Shown: positions 27,001-35,399, numbered from the stretch's first letter. The stretch is DNA of 52,003 nucleotides from Bacillus sp. MUM 116 (GCF_001866655.1 NZ_MLYR01000012.1:1-52003), one strand, 5' to 3'. Program-made: numbers and translations. Notes: a model not told the origin generated them from the letters alone.

Positions 27001-27604
27001 CAATTTCCGTATCAAAAAGTTCAATCCGAATTGGATTAGACTCGGTTAATGGATAAATATCAATAATCCCGCCACGAACACTGAATTCACCGGGAGTAGA
27101 GACCATTTCTTCTCTGGCATACCCCATCTCAACAAGAGTCGAAAGCGTTCTCTCTATATCTAAATCTTCCCCCAATTTTAAGGAAAGCTGATAGTTTTTC
27201 CACATAGCCTTCGGGGGAATAATTTTTCTTAAGCCGGAAATAGGGACAATTAAGATACCATGGCTATTTTTACTCCAATGGTTTAAAGCTTCAATTCTTT
27301 GAGCCTTTAATTCCGGACTTGCAATACTCATTTCAGCGGCGATCAGTTCATTTGCCGGGAATAGAAAGACATCCCTTTCATTTACTAGATTGACAAGGTC
27401 ATCGTATAGCTTTTGTGCTTGTAGCAAATTATACGTAACAAATAGGATTGGTCTTTTCATTTGCTCATAAATTGCTGCAGCAAAGACTGTTCTCGACGAT
27501 CCCGATAAACCGGCAATTAACTGTTCTTTTAGACCCCCTTCCATTCCGGAAATAACAGAATGGATATCTTCCTGCCGAAGAAATAATGATGTTAAACTGT
27601 TCAA
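24068..27604 (-). CDS. mfd: Transcription-repair coupling factor Mfd
   Basis: Mfd removes RNA polymerase stalled at DNA lesions and recruits UvrA. The 1178-residue protein has the UvrB-like N-terminal modules, the RNA polymerase interaction domain (with SYSELRIGDYVVHVNHGIGKY) and the RecG-like translocase. The latter has Walker A GDVGYGKTE, a DEEQ box (IIDEEQRFG), TATPIPRT, and QLRGRVGRS; a TRCF C-terminal domain follows. The start is the TTG at 27604 behind GGAGAGGAGG. A frame start 42 nt upstream runs into a repeat and is rejected. Confidence 0.98.
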   Translation of the reverse strand: MNSLTSLFLRQEDIHSVISGMEGGLKEQLIAGLSGSSRTVFAAAIYEQMKRPILFVTYNLLQAQKLYDDLVNLVNERDVFLFPANELIAAEMSIASPELKAQRIEALNHWSKNSHGILIVPISGLRKIIPPKAMWKNYQLSLKLGEDLDIERTLSTLVEMGYAREEMVSTPGEFSVRGGIIDIYPLTESNPIRIELFDTEIDSIRYFSLEDQRSKEKISEILIGPATEILLDNENYSRIVERLEEGLAKSLKKFKNENAKIQLAQNIGYELEMLKNRQKPDQIYKYLSLAYENAGSLLDYLPYNGLVFIDEISRVHEMNESLIKEEADWYTSLLGEGQIVHDLTISHDLHGLLQKKNFPVLYMSLFLRHVANTSPQNIINVSCKPMQNFHGQMHLLKAEVDRWKKGHYSVLVLGPDTERVNKLERVLEDYEIESSLLAEGQEPLPGKVQIMKGNLQTGFELSIQKIAVITEEELFNKRVKKSTSRQKLSNAERIKSYSELRIGDYVVHVNHGIGKYIGIETLVINGIHKDYLHIRYQGTDKLYVPVEQIDLIQKYVGSEGKEPKIYKLGGSDWKKVKKKVQSSVQDIADDLIKLYAEREAAVGYAFSPDGDLQREFESAFAYQETEDQLRSIREIKKDMEKTRPMDRLLCGDVGYGKTEVAIRSAFKAISDGKQVAFLVPTTILAQQHFQTLSERFQDFPINIGLLSRFRSKKQQTETTKGLKAGTVDIVVGTHRLLSKDVVYRDLGLLIIDEEQRFGVTHKEKIKRLKTNVDVLTLTATPIPRTLHMSMLGVRDLSVIETPPENRFPVQTYVMEYNGSLVREAIERELARDGQVYFLYNRVEDIERKAEEISMLVPDARVTFAHGQMTENELESVMLSFLSGEFDVLVSTTIIETGVDIPNVNTLIVFDGDRMGLSQLYQLRGRVGRSNRVAYAYFTYRKDKVLTEVAEKRLQAIKEFTELGSGFKIAMRDLSIRGAGNLLGAQQHGFIDSVGFDLYSQMLKEAIEEKRGDLREAESKTVEIDLEIDAYIPDSYIKDGHQKIEMYKRFRGIQALEDIEELQEEMMDRFGEYPNEVAYLFQIAEMKVYALFNGVEQIKQVKQEVTILVNEKVSSIIDGHKLFKISSQFGRMVTPGMEGSKLKMTLNVKGIEIAKWLQVAFEMIKGLESSKKGEENPVT

Positions 27605-27624
27605 CCTAATCCTCCTCTCCAACC

Positions 27625-27663
27625 GAAAAGCGGAAGCGCCCCACAAGCGCTGGAGCTAGACAG
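27625..27663. repeat. Family 1 repeat, minimal copy
   Basis: The sequence GAAAAGCGGAAGCGCC is followed after only a few bases by GCGCTGGAGCTAGACAG. These are the left and right ends of family 1 joined with no interior, making a short AGCGCC/GGCGCT-type hairpin. It lies just upstream of the mfd ribosome binding site. Confidence 0.75.
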
Positions 27664-27738
27664 TATACAAATTTCATATATAATAAAAAATTTAAATTTG
27701 CAAAACAGAAAAATGCTTTGGAGTACATCCAAAGCCAG

Positions 27739-27969
27739 TTAATGAATAAGAAAATCGTATTGATGGTACTCTGGGGTCCGTTCCAAAGCTTCCTGGCAGT
27801 CTTCACAAATCGAAGTGATGTGAATATCCCCAGCTGGATCGTACGCAACCATTTCCTGTCTTTCCTGTTCAGTTAACTTATGAAGACCAAGTGTATCACT
27901 GTGTATAGATGATTGTTCAATAGAACCTATTTTTGTACCACAATGTCTGCAATGATAATGGATGGCCAC
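27739..27969 (-). CDS. fin: Anti-sigma-F factor Fin
   Basis: Fin is a small zinc-binding protein that inhibits sigma-F in the forespore and helps the switch to sigma-G. The 76-residue protein has two CxxC pairs (C7/C10 and C55/C58) that bind zinc. The start is a GTG with GGGAGGG 6 nt upstream. It lies between pth and mfd, as in B. subtilis (YabK). I see no clear sigma-F promoter; a 7-bp inverted repeat GAATAAA/TTTATTC lies at about 28013-28032. Confidence 0.93.
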   Translation of the reverse strand: MAIHYHCRHCGTKIGSIEQSSIHSDTLGLHKLTEQERQEMVAYDPAGDIHITSICEDCQEALERTPEYHQYDFLIH

Positions 27970-28104
27970 GCCTGTCCCTCCCTATTCTATGAATCAATAT
28001 TAGTATTAACCGAATAAAGGGGAATTTATTCATTAAAAAACGGCAGAACCCCCATTATGGGATGTACGCTTATTTTATGAAAGAATAGCCTATCTCATGA
28101 ACAT

Positions 28105-28665
28105 TTACTGATTAAAATCATTCATTACTTGTATAAATGGTTTATCAAGCCATGCTTCACATGCATCGGCACTTTTTTGTACAACCTCTTGGATCTGTGG
28201 CTGCTCATCTTTGTGAAATTTCCCTAAAACATAATCAGGGACACTCATTCCATTTTGCGGCCGGTCAATCCCGATTCGAATTCTGTTAAACTGTTGGGTG
28301 CCTATATGTGCCGCCGTAGACTTAATGCCATTATGACCGCCTGCACTTCCCTTTTGACGGAGTCGAATTTTTCCAACAGGTAAATCAAGGTCATCATAAA
28401 TGACTAAAAGGTCCTCCAGCTCGATGTCATAATAGTCCATTACGGCACGAATTGATTCTCCGGATAAATTCATATATGTAAGGGGTTTTAATAATAGAAT
28501 CTTTTCTCCTTTATAGAATCCAATTCCGTATAAGCCTTTTAACTTTGATTGATCCAATGGGATATTGAACCTGCGCGAAAGCTCTTCAATCACATCAAAG
28601 CCAACATTGTGCCTCGTATGTTCATATTGTTTCCCCGGATTTCCTAACCCTACCATTATTTTCAC
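28105..28665 (-). CDS. pth: Peptidyl-tRNA hydrolase
   Basis: Pth cleaves peptidyl-tRNAs released from stalled ribosomes. The 186-residue protein has VGLGNPGKQYEHTRHNVGF with Asn9 and the catalytic His19, and the YDDLDLP and GSAGGHNG motifs. The start is a GTG at 28665 behind AGAGGTGGG. An ATG 51 nt upstream lacks a site and adds a non-family extension. In B. subtilis the gene (spoVC) is essential and also affects sporulation. Confidence 0.96.
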   Translation of the reverse strand: MKIMVGLGNPGKQYEHTRHNVGFDVIEELSRRFNIPLDQSKLKGLYGIGFYKGEKILLLKPLTYMNLSGESIRAVMDYYDIELEDLLVIYDDLDLPVGKIRLRQKGSAGGHNGIKSTAAHIGTQQFNRIRIGIDRPQNGMSVPDYVLGKFHKDEQPQIQEVVQKSADACEAWLDKPFIQVMNDFNQ

Positions 28666-28783
28666 TTTTCCCACCTCTTTCGGTCCAGACCACCTTCTAA
28701 AAAATTTTCGAAACATACATTCCTCTCCAATTTTAAAAACTGCAAAAGACGTAACCTTCGTTCAGGTTACGTCTAATCCTATT

Positions 28784-29419
28784 TTAATTTCCAATTGGTT
28801 CCGTTTCTCTTCCTTCTTCTTTATCAGGATGACCGCCTTCTTGCTGTTCACCTGCATTAATTTCTTCTTCCTGTTTAGGAGGAAGGATCGATGCGACCAC
28901 TTCTTCCGCATCATGATTAATTGTAAATTTCCCTTGATAAAGGATATCTGCAATGGTCACATTTTCGCCAACCTTTAGATTTGTGACATCTGCTTCTATC
29001 TGCTCAGGAATATTATCCGGAGTAGCTGTGATTGACAATTCATGCACAGGCTGCTGCAGAACGCCTCCATCCTTCACACCCTCCGCTTCACCCGTAAGCA
29101 CAAGTCTGACTGATAAATTGATTTTAGAAGTCTTATCAACTGCTAAAAAATCAACATGTGTGATTTCCTTTTTTATGCAATCTTCTTGATAATCCTTTAA
29201 AACTACATCATGCTGGTCGCCGCTGACATCAAGAGAAAATACACCATTTCTGCCTACAGAACGAATAGTTTTCGTTAAATCGGCAGAACTAATATAAACA
29301 GGCTTACTTTCAACCTTTGCTCCATAAACAACGGCTGGAATATTTCCATTATCCCGAATTTTCTTTAAAGCAGAATGGCGGAATTCACTACGTTCTTTTG
29401 CTTGTAAAACAGTACTCAT
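28784..29419 (-). CDS. ctc: General stress protein Ctc (50S ribosomal protein L25)
   Basis: Ctc binds 5S rRNA and joins the 50S subunit under stress. The 211-residue protein has the L25 domain (about 4-92), the TL5 C-terminal domain (about 97-185) and an acidic tail. Upstream are a sigma-B type promoter and a 12-bp inverted repeat whose downstream arm covers the ribosome binding site (AAGGTGA, 6 nt before the ATG). It follows prs by 107 bp. Confidence 0.96.
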   Translation of the reverse strand: MSTVLQAKERSEFRHSALKKIRDNGNIPAVVYGAKVESKPVYISSADLTKTIRSVGRNGVFSLDVSGDQHDVVLKDYQEDCIKKEITHVDFLAVDKTSKINLSVRLVLTGEAEGVKDGGVLQQPVHELSITATPDNIPEQIEADVTNLKVGENVTIADILYQGKFTINHDAEEVVASILPPKQEEEINAGEQQEGGHPDKEEGRETEPIGN

Positions 29420-29427
29420 GAAAAGTC

Positions 29428-29481
29428 ACCTTCCTATTTAAGTTCAAACCTCTATATAAAATTGCCCAAAAATAGGAAGGT
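29428..29481 (-). promoter_or_regulatory. 12-bp inverted repeat covering the ctc ribosome binding site
   Basis: ACCTTCCTATTT (29428-29439) and AAATAGGAAGGT (29470-29481) are perfect inverted copies with a 30-nt loop. On the minus strand the downstream arm contains the AGGAAGGTG site of ctc. The upstream arm lies entirely in the 14-bp spacer of the sigma-B promoter (29468-29481), so it is absent from RNA started there but present in read-through RNA from prs. Confidence 0.8.
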
Positions 29482-29487
29482 CTAAAC
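29462..29487 (-). promoter_or_regulatory. Sigma-B promoter of ctc
   Basis: On the minus strand GTTTAG (29482-29487) and GGGCAA (29462-29467) are 14 bp apart. The sigma-B consensus is GTTTAA-N14-GGGTAT, so there is one mismatch in the -35 and two in the -10, with exact spacing. ctc is the classic sigma-B target. Confidence 0.75.
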
Positions 29488-29526
29488 ATTTTAATTCGGC
29501 AAAATTCGGGTGCTTTCTTGCACCTA

Positions 29527-30483
29527 TCAATCGAATAATGTACTTACAGATTGCTCTTCATGTACACGGATAATGGCTTCACCGATTAACGGAGCTACAG
29601 AAAGATGTATGATTTTATCAATCTTCTTATCTTCCGGAAGCTCGATTGAATTGGTAACGACTAATTCTTTAATTTTTGAATTTTGAATTCTTTCAATTGC
29701 CGGACCGCTTAAAACTGGGTGTGTACAGCTGGCATAAACCTCTAGTGCACCGTTTTCCACTAATGCATTGGCAGCAAGGGTAATCGTTCCTGCTGTATCT
29801 ATAATATCATCGATCAGAATGGCCACTTTTCCATCAATATTACCAACGATGTTCATAACCTCAGCAACATTAGGCCGCGGACGGCGTTTATCAATTATAG
29901 CAATCGGAGCTTTTAGGCGCTCTGCCATTTTTCTTGCGCGTGTAACTCCCCCATGGTCTGGAGAAACGACGACAATATCACCGTTTAACTCTTTATTCTT
30001 AAAGTATTCTGATAAAATTGGAACACCCATTAGATGGTCAATTGGAATATCAAAGAATCCTTGAATTTGCGGTGCATGTAAATCAAGACAGATCACACGG
30101 GTTGCTCCGGCTGTTTCAAGCAGATTCGCTACCAGCTTGGCAGTAATCGGCTCACGGGCACGTGCTTTACGGTCTTGACGGGCATACCCATAGTAAGGCA
30201 TAACAATATTAATTGTTTTCGCGGATGCTCTTTTTAAAGCGTCAATCATGATTAAGAGTTCCATAAGATTCTCATTAATCGGATTGCTCGTTGACTGGAT
30301 TACGTACACATCACAGCCGCGGATACTTTCTTCAATATTAATTTGAATTTCTCCGTCACTAAATCTGGTTACGGAACATTTTCCAAGTTCGACACCGATT
30401 ACCTTTGCAATTTCTCTTGCTAAAGGAAGATTAGAATTTAAACTAAATACCTTTAAATTTGGATCTAAATATTGATTTGACAT
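29527..30483 (-). CDS. prs: Ribose-phosphate pyrophosphokinase
   Basis: This enzyme makes PRPP from ribose 5-phosphate and ATP for purine, pyrimidine, histidine, tryptophan and NAD synthesis. The 318-residue class I enzyme has SRFSDGE-type ([13 protein letters not shown]) and [18 protein letters not shown] segments and the PRPP loop [16 protein letters not shown] lies 6 nt before the ATG. It is 22 bp downstream of glmU, so the two are cotranscribed. A short GGTGC/GCACC stem after the stop codon is a poor terminator, allowing read-through into ctc. Confidence 0.98.
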   Translation of the reverse strand: MSNQYLDPNLKVFSLNSNLPLAREIAKVIGVELGKCSVTRFSDGEIQINIEESIRGCDVYVIQSTSNPINENLMELLIMIDALKRASAKTINIVMPYYGYARQDRKARAREPITAKLVANLLETAGATRVICLDLHAPQIQGFFDIPIDHLMGVPILSEYFKNKELNGDIVVVSPDHGGVTRARKMAERLKAPIAIIDKRRPRPNVAEVMNIVGNIDGKVAILIDDIIDTAGTITLAANALVENGALEVYASCTHPVLSGPAIERIQNSKIKELVVTNSIELPEDKKIDKIIHLSVAPLIGEAIIRVHEEQSVSTLFD

Positions 30484-30505
30484 GATGGGCCTCCATTATC
30501 TTCGC

Positions 30506-31879
30506 TTATTTATTTAAGTTAAGCTTTTGAACGTAGTTCTCCTTATTGACTTGCTTTGCACGGGCAATCGACAATGCCTCGCCAGGTACATCCTTTGTAA
30601 TAGTGGACCCTGCAGCAATATAAGCACCCTTGCCAACTGTAACTGGGGCAACTAGATTTGAATTACAACCAACAAAGACATCATCTTCGATTTTGGTTAA
30701 ATATTTATTTTTGCCATCATAGTTAACGGTGATTGAACCGCAGCCAATATTTACATTATTGCCCACTTCTGCATCCCCGATATAACTTAAATGAGAAGCT
30801 TTGCTGCCTTTTCCGAATACAGCCTTTTTAATTTCAACAAAGTTGCCAATCTTCACTTCATCGCCAATCGCAGAATCCGGTCGGATATGGGCAAATGGTC
30901 CAATATTCACATGCGCGCCAATTGAACTTTTAAAAGCGGCTGATTGGCGGATGACGGTTTCATTTCCGATTTCACAAGTGTCAATTTCTGAATTTGGACC
31001 TATTTGGCAGTCAGAACCAATAATCGTTTTACCCTTTAAAATAGTTCCCGGATAAATGACTGTGTCCTGGCCAATTTGTACATCTATTTCAATATACGTA
31101 TTATTTGGGTCTATGATCGTTACACCACCACGCATATGACCTTCATTGATCCGATTTCGCATGATTCGCTCTGCTGTGCTAAGCGCAACTCTATCGTTCA
31201 CACCAATCGTTTCCTCAAATTCCCTCGTTTGGAAGGCGGTAACAATTTCTCCTTGTTTCTTTAGAATCTCAATAATATCCGGTAAATAGTATTCCCCTTG
31301 AACATTATCATTTGAAACCTTTGTTAATGCTTCAAAAAGAGCTTCATTGTCAAAACAATACGTCCCTGTATTGATTTCATTGATTGCTCGCTCAGCTTCT
31401 GTGGCATCTTTATGTTCAACAATTTTTTCAACCAATCCGCTTTCATTGCGAATAATTCGGCCATAACCAGTCGGGTCTTCAATACTCGCTGTAAGAATGG
31501 TCGCCTTTGCGGATAGTTCTTGATGATGATTAAATAAGGCTTCCATTGTTTCAGCCTGGATTAATGGAGTATCGCCGCAGACTACAATTGTTGTTCCTTT
31601 TCTACCAGCAAGCATTTCTTCAGCCTGCCTTACAGCATGTGCTGTTCCAAGCTGTTCTTCTTGAAGTGCATATAGGCTTTTTTCGCCTAATTGGGCCTTC
31701 ACCATCTCGGCTCCGTGCCCGATAATTGTGACGATTTCTTCTATATCCAGTTTTGTTATTTGATCCACAACATGCTGAACCATTGGCTTTCCACACACCG
31801 GGTGCAGCACTTTATAAAGCTTTGATTTCATCCGCGTTCCTTGCCCGGCGGCTAAAATCACAGCATAACGATTAGACAT
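30506..31879 (-). CDS. glmU: Bifunctional GlmU (GlcNAc-1-P uridyltransferase / acetyltransferase)
   Basis: GlmU makes UDP-GlcNAc for peptidoglycan and teichoic acid. The N-terminal pyrophosphorylase (about 1-230) has [11 protein letters not shown] and CGDTPL; the C-terminal half is a left-handed beta helix of hexapeptide repeats (about 255-440). The ATG at 31879 follows GGAGG by 7 nt; an ATG 6 nt upstream lies too close to it. A sigma-A promoter lies 40-65 bp upstream. Confidence 0.98.
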   Translation of the reverse strand: MSNRYAVILAAGQGTRMKSKLYKVLHPVCGKPMVQHVVDQITKLDIEEIVTIIGHGAEMVKAQLGEKSLYALQEEQLGTAHAVRQAEEMLAGRKGTTIVVCGDTPLIQAETMEALFNHHQELSAKATILTASIEDPTGYGRIIRNESGLVEKIVEHKDATEAERAINEINTGTYCFDNEALFEALTKVSNDNVQGEYYLPDIIEILKKQGEIVTAFQTREFEETIGVNDRVALSTAERIMRNRINEGHMRGGVTIIDPNNTYIEIDVQIGQDTVIYPGTILKGKTIIGSDCQIGPNSEIDTCEIGNETVIRQSAAFKSSIGAHVNIGPFAHIRPDSAIGDEVKIGNFVEIKKAVFGKGSKASHLSYIGDAEVGNNVNIGCGSITVNYDGKNKYLTKIEDDVFVGCNSNLVAPVTVGKGAYIAAGSTITKDVPGEALSIARAKQVNKENYVQKLNLNK

Positions 31880-31915
31880 GAACATGCCTCCAATTTACCT
31901 TTTTATCCATTAAAA

Positions 31916-31944
31916 ATATTAACGTATATTGCCTGCCTTTTCAA
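31916..31944 (-). promoter_or_regulatory. Sigma-A promoter of glmU-prs
   Basis: TTGAAA (31939-31944) and TAATAT (31916-31921) are 17 bp apart on the minus strand, shortly before the glmU ribosome binding site. Confidence 0.6.
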
Positions 31945-32032
31945 GGAATGTTCTGAAAGTGTTATCTTTTTGTTTTTGGAGTAAATTGAAAGGATTGGTA
32001 GAGGGATTTTTTATAGGGAATTTAAAAATAAA

Positions 32033-32107
32033 AGATTGTTAAACTTGTCTGTTGATTTACTCTTCAATCAACATGGGCAAAAATCAACAGTGCCCTTTAA
32101 CAAAGTC
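32033..32107. repeat. Deletion derivative of repeat family 2
   Basis: The sequence TGTTAAACTTGTCTGTTGATTT is followed by CAATCAACA, AAATCAACAG and TTTAACAAAG. The long copy at 51609-51793 has the same outer blocks in the same order, but about 100 bp of GC-rich interior is missing here. It lies in the 277-bp gap between spoVG and glmU, upstream of the glmU promoter. Confidence 0.7.
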
Positions 32108-32140
32108 AAAAATAAAAAGAGCCTTCATGGAAGAAAGGCC
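32108..32140 (-). terminator. spoVG terminator
   Basis: GCCTT (32121-32125) pairs with AAGGC (32135-32139), with extra weak pairs outside, and the minus strand continues TCTTTTTATTTTT. It lies 17 bp after the spoVG stop codon. Confidence 0.75.
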
Positions 32141-32156
32141 CTAGTTGTTTTAATCC

Positions 32157-32447
32157 TTAGGAAGCTCCGGCTTCTTCAAATTCTACTTCCAATTCACCTA
32201 GGCGGTGGTACTCTGCCAAAACAGCTTCTTGGATTTTTCCGCGTGTTCCCGAATTGATTGGATGCGCAATGTCACGAAATTCTCCGTCTGGAGTACGTTT
32301 ACTTGGCATAGCTACAAATAAACCGTTGTTTCCATCGATAACACGAATGTCATGAACGACAAATTCATTGTCCAATGTGATTGATGCAATCGCTCTCATT
32401 CTTCCATCCGTATTAACGCGGCGTAATCTTACGTCAGTTACTTCCAT
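32157..32447 (-). CDS. spoVG: Septation regulator SpoVG
   Basis: SpoVG is a small nucleic-acid-binding regulator; it affects asymmetric septation and cortex formation in B. subtilis and virulence genes in relatives. The 96-residue protein has the family core ([40 protein letters not shown]). The RNA/DNA contact is with a C-terminal helix. Expression is predicted from a sigma-H promoter upstream, with an AT-rich region of the kind that AbrB binds. Confidence 0.97.
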   Translation of the reverse strand: MEVTDVRLRRVNTDGRMRAIASITLDNEFVVHDIRVIDGNNGLFVAMPSKRTPDGEFRDIAHPINSGTRGKIQEAVLAEYHRLGELEVEFEEAGAS

Positions 32448-32488
32448 GTGCTCACACCCTTTTCTTCTAGATAAAAAGCTAGATTAAT

Positions 32489-32515
32489 AAATTCAACAGA
32501 AATCTTGGTTTTCCT
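32489..32515 (-). promoter_or_regulatory. Sigma-H promoter of spoVG
   Basis: On the minus strand AGGAAAA (32509-32515) and GTTGAATTT (with GAATTT at 32489-32494) have the spacing expected of sigma-H (RnAGGAwww, RnnGAATww). spoVG is the standard sigma-H target. The 110 bp upstream is very AT-rich, as at the AbrB-repressed B. subtilis promoter. Confidence 0.65.
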
Positions 32516-32620
32516 TCTTAAATTTTAAAATTTTTTAGAAAAATTAGGGCAAAAAAGTGAACATTTGTAAAAAACGGTAATTTTCTTACACTTTAAGACA
32601 AAAAAGATTATTTTTCCTTA

Positions 32621-32652
32621 TAAAAAAAGCGCTCGATTATTTAACGAGCGCT
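32621..32652 (-). terminator. ridA terminator
   Basis: An 8-bp stem AGCGCTCG (32628-32635) with CGAGCGCT (32645-32652) is followed on the minus strand by TTTTTTTATAAG. It overlaps the ridA stop codon. Confidence 0.9.
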
Positions 32653-33011
32653 ACTACTTCAATTTCAACCAATACATCTTTTGGTAGTCTTGCAACTTCG
32701 ACGCAAGAACGTGCAGGCTTATGGGTATTGAAATACTCCCCATAAACTTCATTAAGCTGGGCAAATTCATCCATATTTTTAATAAATACGGTAGCCTTCA
32801 CAACTGTTTCTAAAGAAGCGCCGGCAGCTTCCAACACGGCTTTTAAATTTTTGAATACTTGATGGGTCTGTACCTTAATATCTCCTTCAACTAAAGTACC
32901 TTCCGCTGTTAATGGAATTTGACCAGAGCTATAAAACAAATTATTTACAACAATTCCTTGAGAATAAGGGCCAATTGCAGCAGGTGCTAGATTGGTTTGA
33001 ACGATTTCCAT
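32637..33011 (-). CDS. ridA: RidA family enamine/imine deaminase (YabJ)
   Basis: RidA hydrolyses reactive 2-aminoacrylate and related enamines to protect PLP enzymes. The 124-residue protein has [16 protein letters not shown], the catalytic Arg in [22 protein letters not shown] and a C-terminal [18 protein letters not shown] lies 6 nt before the ATG. It is 12 bp downstream of purR; in B. subtilis this pair is cotranscribed and YabJ is needed for purine control by PurR. Confidence 0.96.
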   Translation of the reverse strand: MEIVQTNLAPAAIGPYSQGIVVNNLFYSSGQIPLTAEGTLVEGDIKVQTHQVFKNLKAVLEAAGASLETVVKATVFIKNMDEFAQLNEVYGEYFNTHKPARSCVEVARLPKDVLVEIEVVALVK

Positions 33012-33023
33012 ATGTAACTCCTC

Positions 33024-33848
33024 CTATTGATTCAATGTAAAAAAATTACCTTCTTTAACATTTATCTTTTTTTCCTTTAAATCTACATCCGATAATTGTA
33101 CAAGTGATAAATAATTGTCTACAAGGCGCTCTTCAATCTTTTCCGCCTCAACTAAAACAGCAATCCCCGCAACTGTTCCATTAAATTCCTCTAATAAACT
33201 AATCATACCTATTACCGTGCCGCCGGCCTTCATAAAATCATCGACAATTAAGACCCGGGAGCCTTCCGTTAAGCTCCGTTTGGAAAGGACCATTGTTTGG
33301 ATTCTTTTGGTCGAGCCGGAAACATAATTAATGCTTACAGTTGGGCCTTCCGTCACTTTGCTGTCCCTTCTGACAATCACCACAGGGGCATTTAATTGGC
33401 TTGCTACTGCATACGCGAGTGGAATCCCTTTTGTTGCCACAGTCATAACAACATCAATTTTTGCTTCCGAATATGCGGATGCGATAATCCTTCCAGCCTT
33501 CTGCACAATCTGAGGATCCCCTAAAATATCCGTCAGATATAAATAGCCCCCTGGTAAAAGCCGATCCGGGGTGGCAATTAAATCGCAAAGTTCTTTAACA
33601 AAAGGCCTCGCTTTTTCTTCGCTAATCTGAACTAAGAATTTAACGCCTCCAGCTGCACCCGGTACCGTCTGTAACGTTCCAATTCCTTGTTGCTCAAATG
33701 TTTCTTTAACGATTGCCAAATCTTCACTAATCGAAGATTTAGCGGATTCGTATCGTTCGGCGAAGAATGTCAGAGGTACTAGCTGGCGAGGATGGTCCAG
33801 TAAATAATTCGTCATATCAATCAACCGTTCACTTCGACGAAACTTCAT
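33024..33848 (-). CDS. purR: Purine operon repressor PurR
   Basis: This is the Gram-positive PurR: a winged-helix N-terminus (about 1-75) and a PRTase-like C-terminal domain that binds PRPP, the inducer. The PRPP motif VLIVDDFMKAGGT is present. About 274 residues. The ATG at 33848 follows GGAGG by 5 nt; a TTG 12 nt upstream overlaps that sequence. The promoter is at 33881-33910, and a family 1 repeat begins immediately upstream. I see no confident PurBox. Confidence 0.97.
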   Translation of the reverse strand: MKFRRSERLIDMTNYLLDHPRQLVPLTFFAERYESAKSSISEDLAIVKETFEQQGIGTLQTVPGAAGGVKFLVQISEEKARPFVKELCDLIATPDRLLPGGYLYLTDILGDPQIVQKAGRIIASAYSEAKIDVVMTVATKGIPLAYAVASQLNAPVVIVRRDSKVTEGPTVSINYVSGSTKRIQTMVLSKRSLTEGSRVLIVDDFMKAGGTVIGMISLLEEFNGTVAGIAVLVEAEKIEERLVDNYLSLVQLSDVDLKEKKINVKEGNFFTLNQ

Positions 33849-33880
33849 AATAACCTCCAAAAGACGAAAATTCTAATAAA

Positions 33881-33910
33881 AATATATCATTAATGTACGC
33901 ATTTAATCAA
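33881..33910 (-). promoter_or_regulatory. Sigma-A promoter of purR-ridA
   Basis: TTGATT (33905-33910) and TATATT (33881-33886) are 18 bp apart on the minus strand. The next base upstream of the -35 is the first base of a dispersed repeat (33911). Confidence 0.6.
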
Positions 33911-34012
33911 GAAAAGCGCAAGCGCCTTCGGAACAAGCACAGCTTATTCCTGGGATGTTATTCTAAGAAGCTTTCCTTAGTGGTCAGCTCCGAGAAGGCT
34001 TACAGTCCAAAG
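33911..34012. repeat. Dispersed repeat family 1, truncated copy (about 100 bp)
   Basis: It begins GAAAAGCGCAAGCGCCTTCGG and closely follows the left third of the copy at 48599-48885 (CGGAACAAGCACAGCTTATTCC, AGAAGCTTTCCTTAGTG), then stops. The right end of the family is missing. It occupies the gap between ispE and purR and stops about 10 bp before the ispE stop codon. Confidence 0.8.
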
Positions 34013-34022
34013 ATATAAATTC

Positions 34023-34895
34023 TTATAGCTCAAGGGTATGGCGTTCTCCTAACATCCTTACCGCAAAAACTTGGTCACAAAATCCCCTTAAGCCGTTATA
34101 GATTCGATGCATTCTCGAATCATGCTGAACCAAACCAAATACTGTCGGACCGCTGCCGCTCATTAACACAGCATCAGCACCAAAGCGTTTCATTTGATCC
34201 TTGATAAGGGCTACTTCGGGATGAAGGTTTAATGTGACATCTTCTAAAACGTTCCCCACATTTTGACATACCTGCCCGTAATCATTATTTTGGATTGCTT
34301 CAATCATGCCGCTAGTGTTCGGGTGTTTCATCCCATTTAAGTCAAGACGCCTATAAACCTCAGCCGTAGATACACCAATAAAAGGCTTTGCTAAAATCAC
34401 CCAGCATGTGGGAGGAGCCGGCAAATTGGTGATAAATTCACCTCTGCCCTTCGCTAATGCTGTTCCGCCATATACACAAAAGGAAACATCTGATCCAATT
34501 TCAGAACCGAGTTCAGCCAGCTCATCCAATGTTAATCCAAGATTCCATAACTGATTTAACCCCCTTAATGTCGCAGCGGCATCACTGCTGCCACCGGCAA
34601 GACCGGCAGCAACCGGGATGGTCTTTTCAATCGAGATCACAACCCCTTTTTTAACTTGGAAACGATCCTTTAACAGCTGTGCAGCCTGATAGGCTAAATT
34701 TCGCTGGTCGTCCGGAACATAGCGGTTATGGGAAAGAATATGTATGGTATCTTGATTTAATAAACTTAGCTCAACTCGATCGGCCAAATCAATCGTTGTC
34801 ATAATCATTTCAACTTCATGATATCCATCAGGACGTTTATACAAAACATCTAATGATAAATTTATTTTGGCCGGTGCTTTTACTAAAAGCTTCAC
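34023..34895 (-). CDS. ispE: 4-diphosphocytidyl-2-C-methyl-D-erythritol kinase
   Basis: IspE is the GHMP kinase of the non-mevalonate isoprenoid pathway. The 290-residue protein begins [13 protein letters not shown] and has the ATP loop [14 protein letters not shown] and the C-terminal [11 protein letters not shown]. The start is the GTG at 34895 behind AGGTGG; a GTG 9 nt upstream overlaps that site. In B. subtilis sspF and veg lie just upstream, as here. Confidence 0.97.
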   Translation of the reverse strand: MKLLVKAPAKINLSLDVLYKRPDGYHEVEMIMTTIDLADRVELSLLNQDTIHILSHNRYVPDDQRNLAYQAAQLLKDRFQVKKGVVISIEKTIPVAAGLAGGSSDAAATLRGLNQLWNLGLTLDELAELGSEIGSDVSFCVYGGTALAKGRGEFITNLPAPPTCWVILAKPFIGVSTAEVYRRLDLNGMKHPNTSGMIEAIQNNDYGQVCQNVGNVLEDVTLNLHPEVALIKDQMKRFGADAVLMSGSGPTVFGLVQHDSRMHRIYNGLRGFCDQVFAVRMLGERHTLEL

Positions 34896-35021
34896 AACGT
34901 CCACCTACTTTAAATATTGACAGTTCCATATTTTGTCCTATTTTACCACAAAACGGACAATGTAAGACGTGATAGATAAATAATCCTGCTAAATAAAATA
35001 TTTTCGTTCCAATCGCTTGGC

Positions 35022-35051
35022 TGAAAAAGACCAGGGAGTTTCCGTCCCTGG
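35022..35051 (-). terminator. sspF terminator
   Basis: CCAGGGA (35031-35037) pairs with TCCCTGG (35045-35051), followed on the minus strand by TCTTTTTC. A second small stem (CAGAAA/TTTCTG, 35086-35105) lies between it and the sspF stop codon. Confidence 0.85.
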
Positions 35052-35125
35052 CCTGACCGTGGTGAATTATCGGTTTAAACTGACTTCAGAAAGATATCGA
35101 TTTCTGGGTTTTAACTCGCAATTCG

Positions 35126-35302
35126 TTACCGTTTGTTTATCAGCTGTTGTTCGGCAAGCTCGATGGCACGTTTCACCATATTTCCCGCATCACGAGCCTT
35201 TATGCCACCCCAGCCTTCTTTTTGAACTACATCATAAAAGCCCAGCTCTTTTGCAAGCTCTTCTTTAAATCGATCGGACATGATGCCTCTTCTTCTGCCC
35301 AT
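35126..35302 (-). CDS. sspF: Small acid-soluble spore protein SspF
   Basis: This is a DNA-binding minor alpha/beta-type SASP of dormant spores. The 58-residue product starts [20 protein letters not shown] and has the family segment [24 protein letters not shown]. It matches SspF of B. subtilis in sequence and place. AAAGGGG lies 8 nt before the ATG, and a sigma-G promoter lies upstream. The gene is short and easily missed. Confidence 0.95.
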   Translation of the reverse strand: MGRRRGIMSDRFKEELAKELGFYDVVQKEGWGGIKARDAGNMVKRAIELAEQQLINKR

Positions 35303-35335
35303 CTAAACAACCCCTTTCTTCACGCACGGTATGTT

Positions 35336-35366
35336 TAGTATGTATAAAATTCGGATCTTTCATGTT
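35336..35366 (-). promoter_or_regulatory. Sigma-G promoter of sspF
   Basis: On the minus strand a perfect sigma-G -10 CATACTA (35336-35342) lies 18 bp after AACATG (35361-35366), a moderate -35. This fits forespore-specific expression of a SASP gene. Confidence 0.7.
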
Positions 35367-35399
35367 AGCTATAATCATCCATATAAATTTTCGGAGAAA

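Noticed and set aside
33849..33910. PurBox pair in front of purR
   Set aside because: A loose GACGAAAA-type match exists, but no CGAA-containing inverted pair at the expected spacing.
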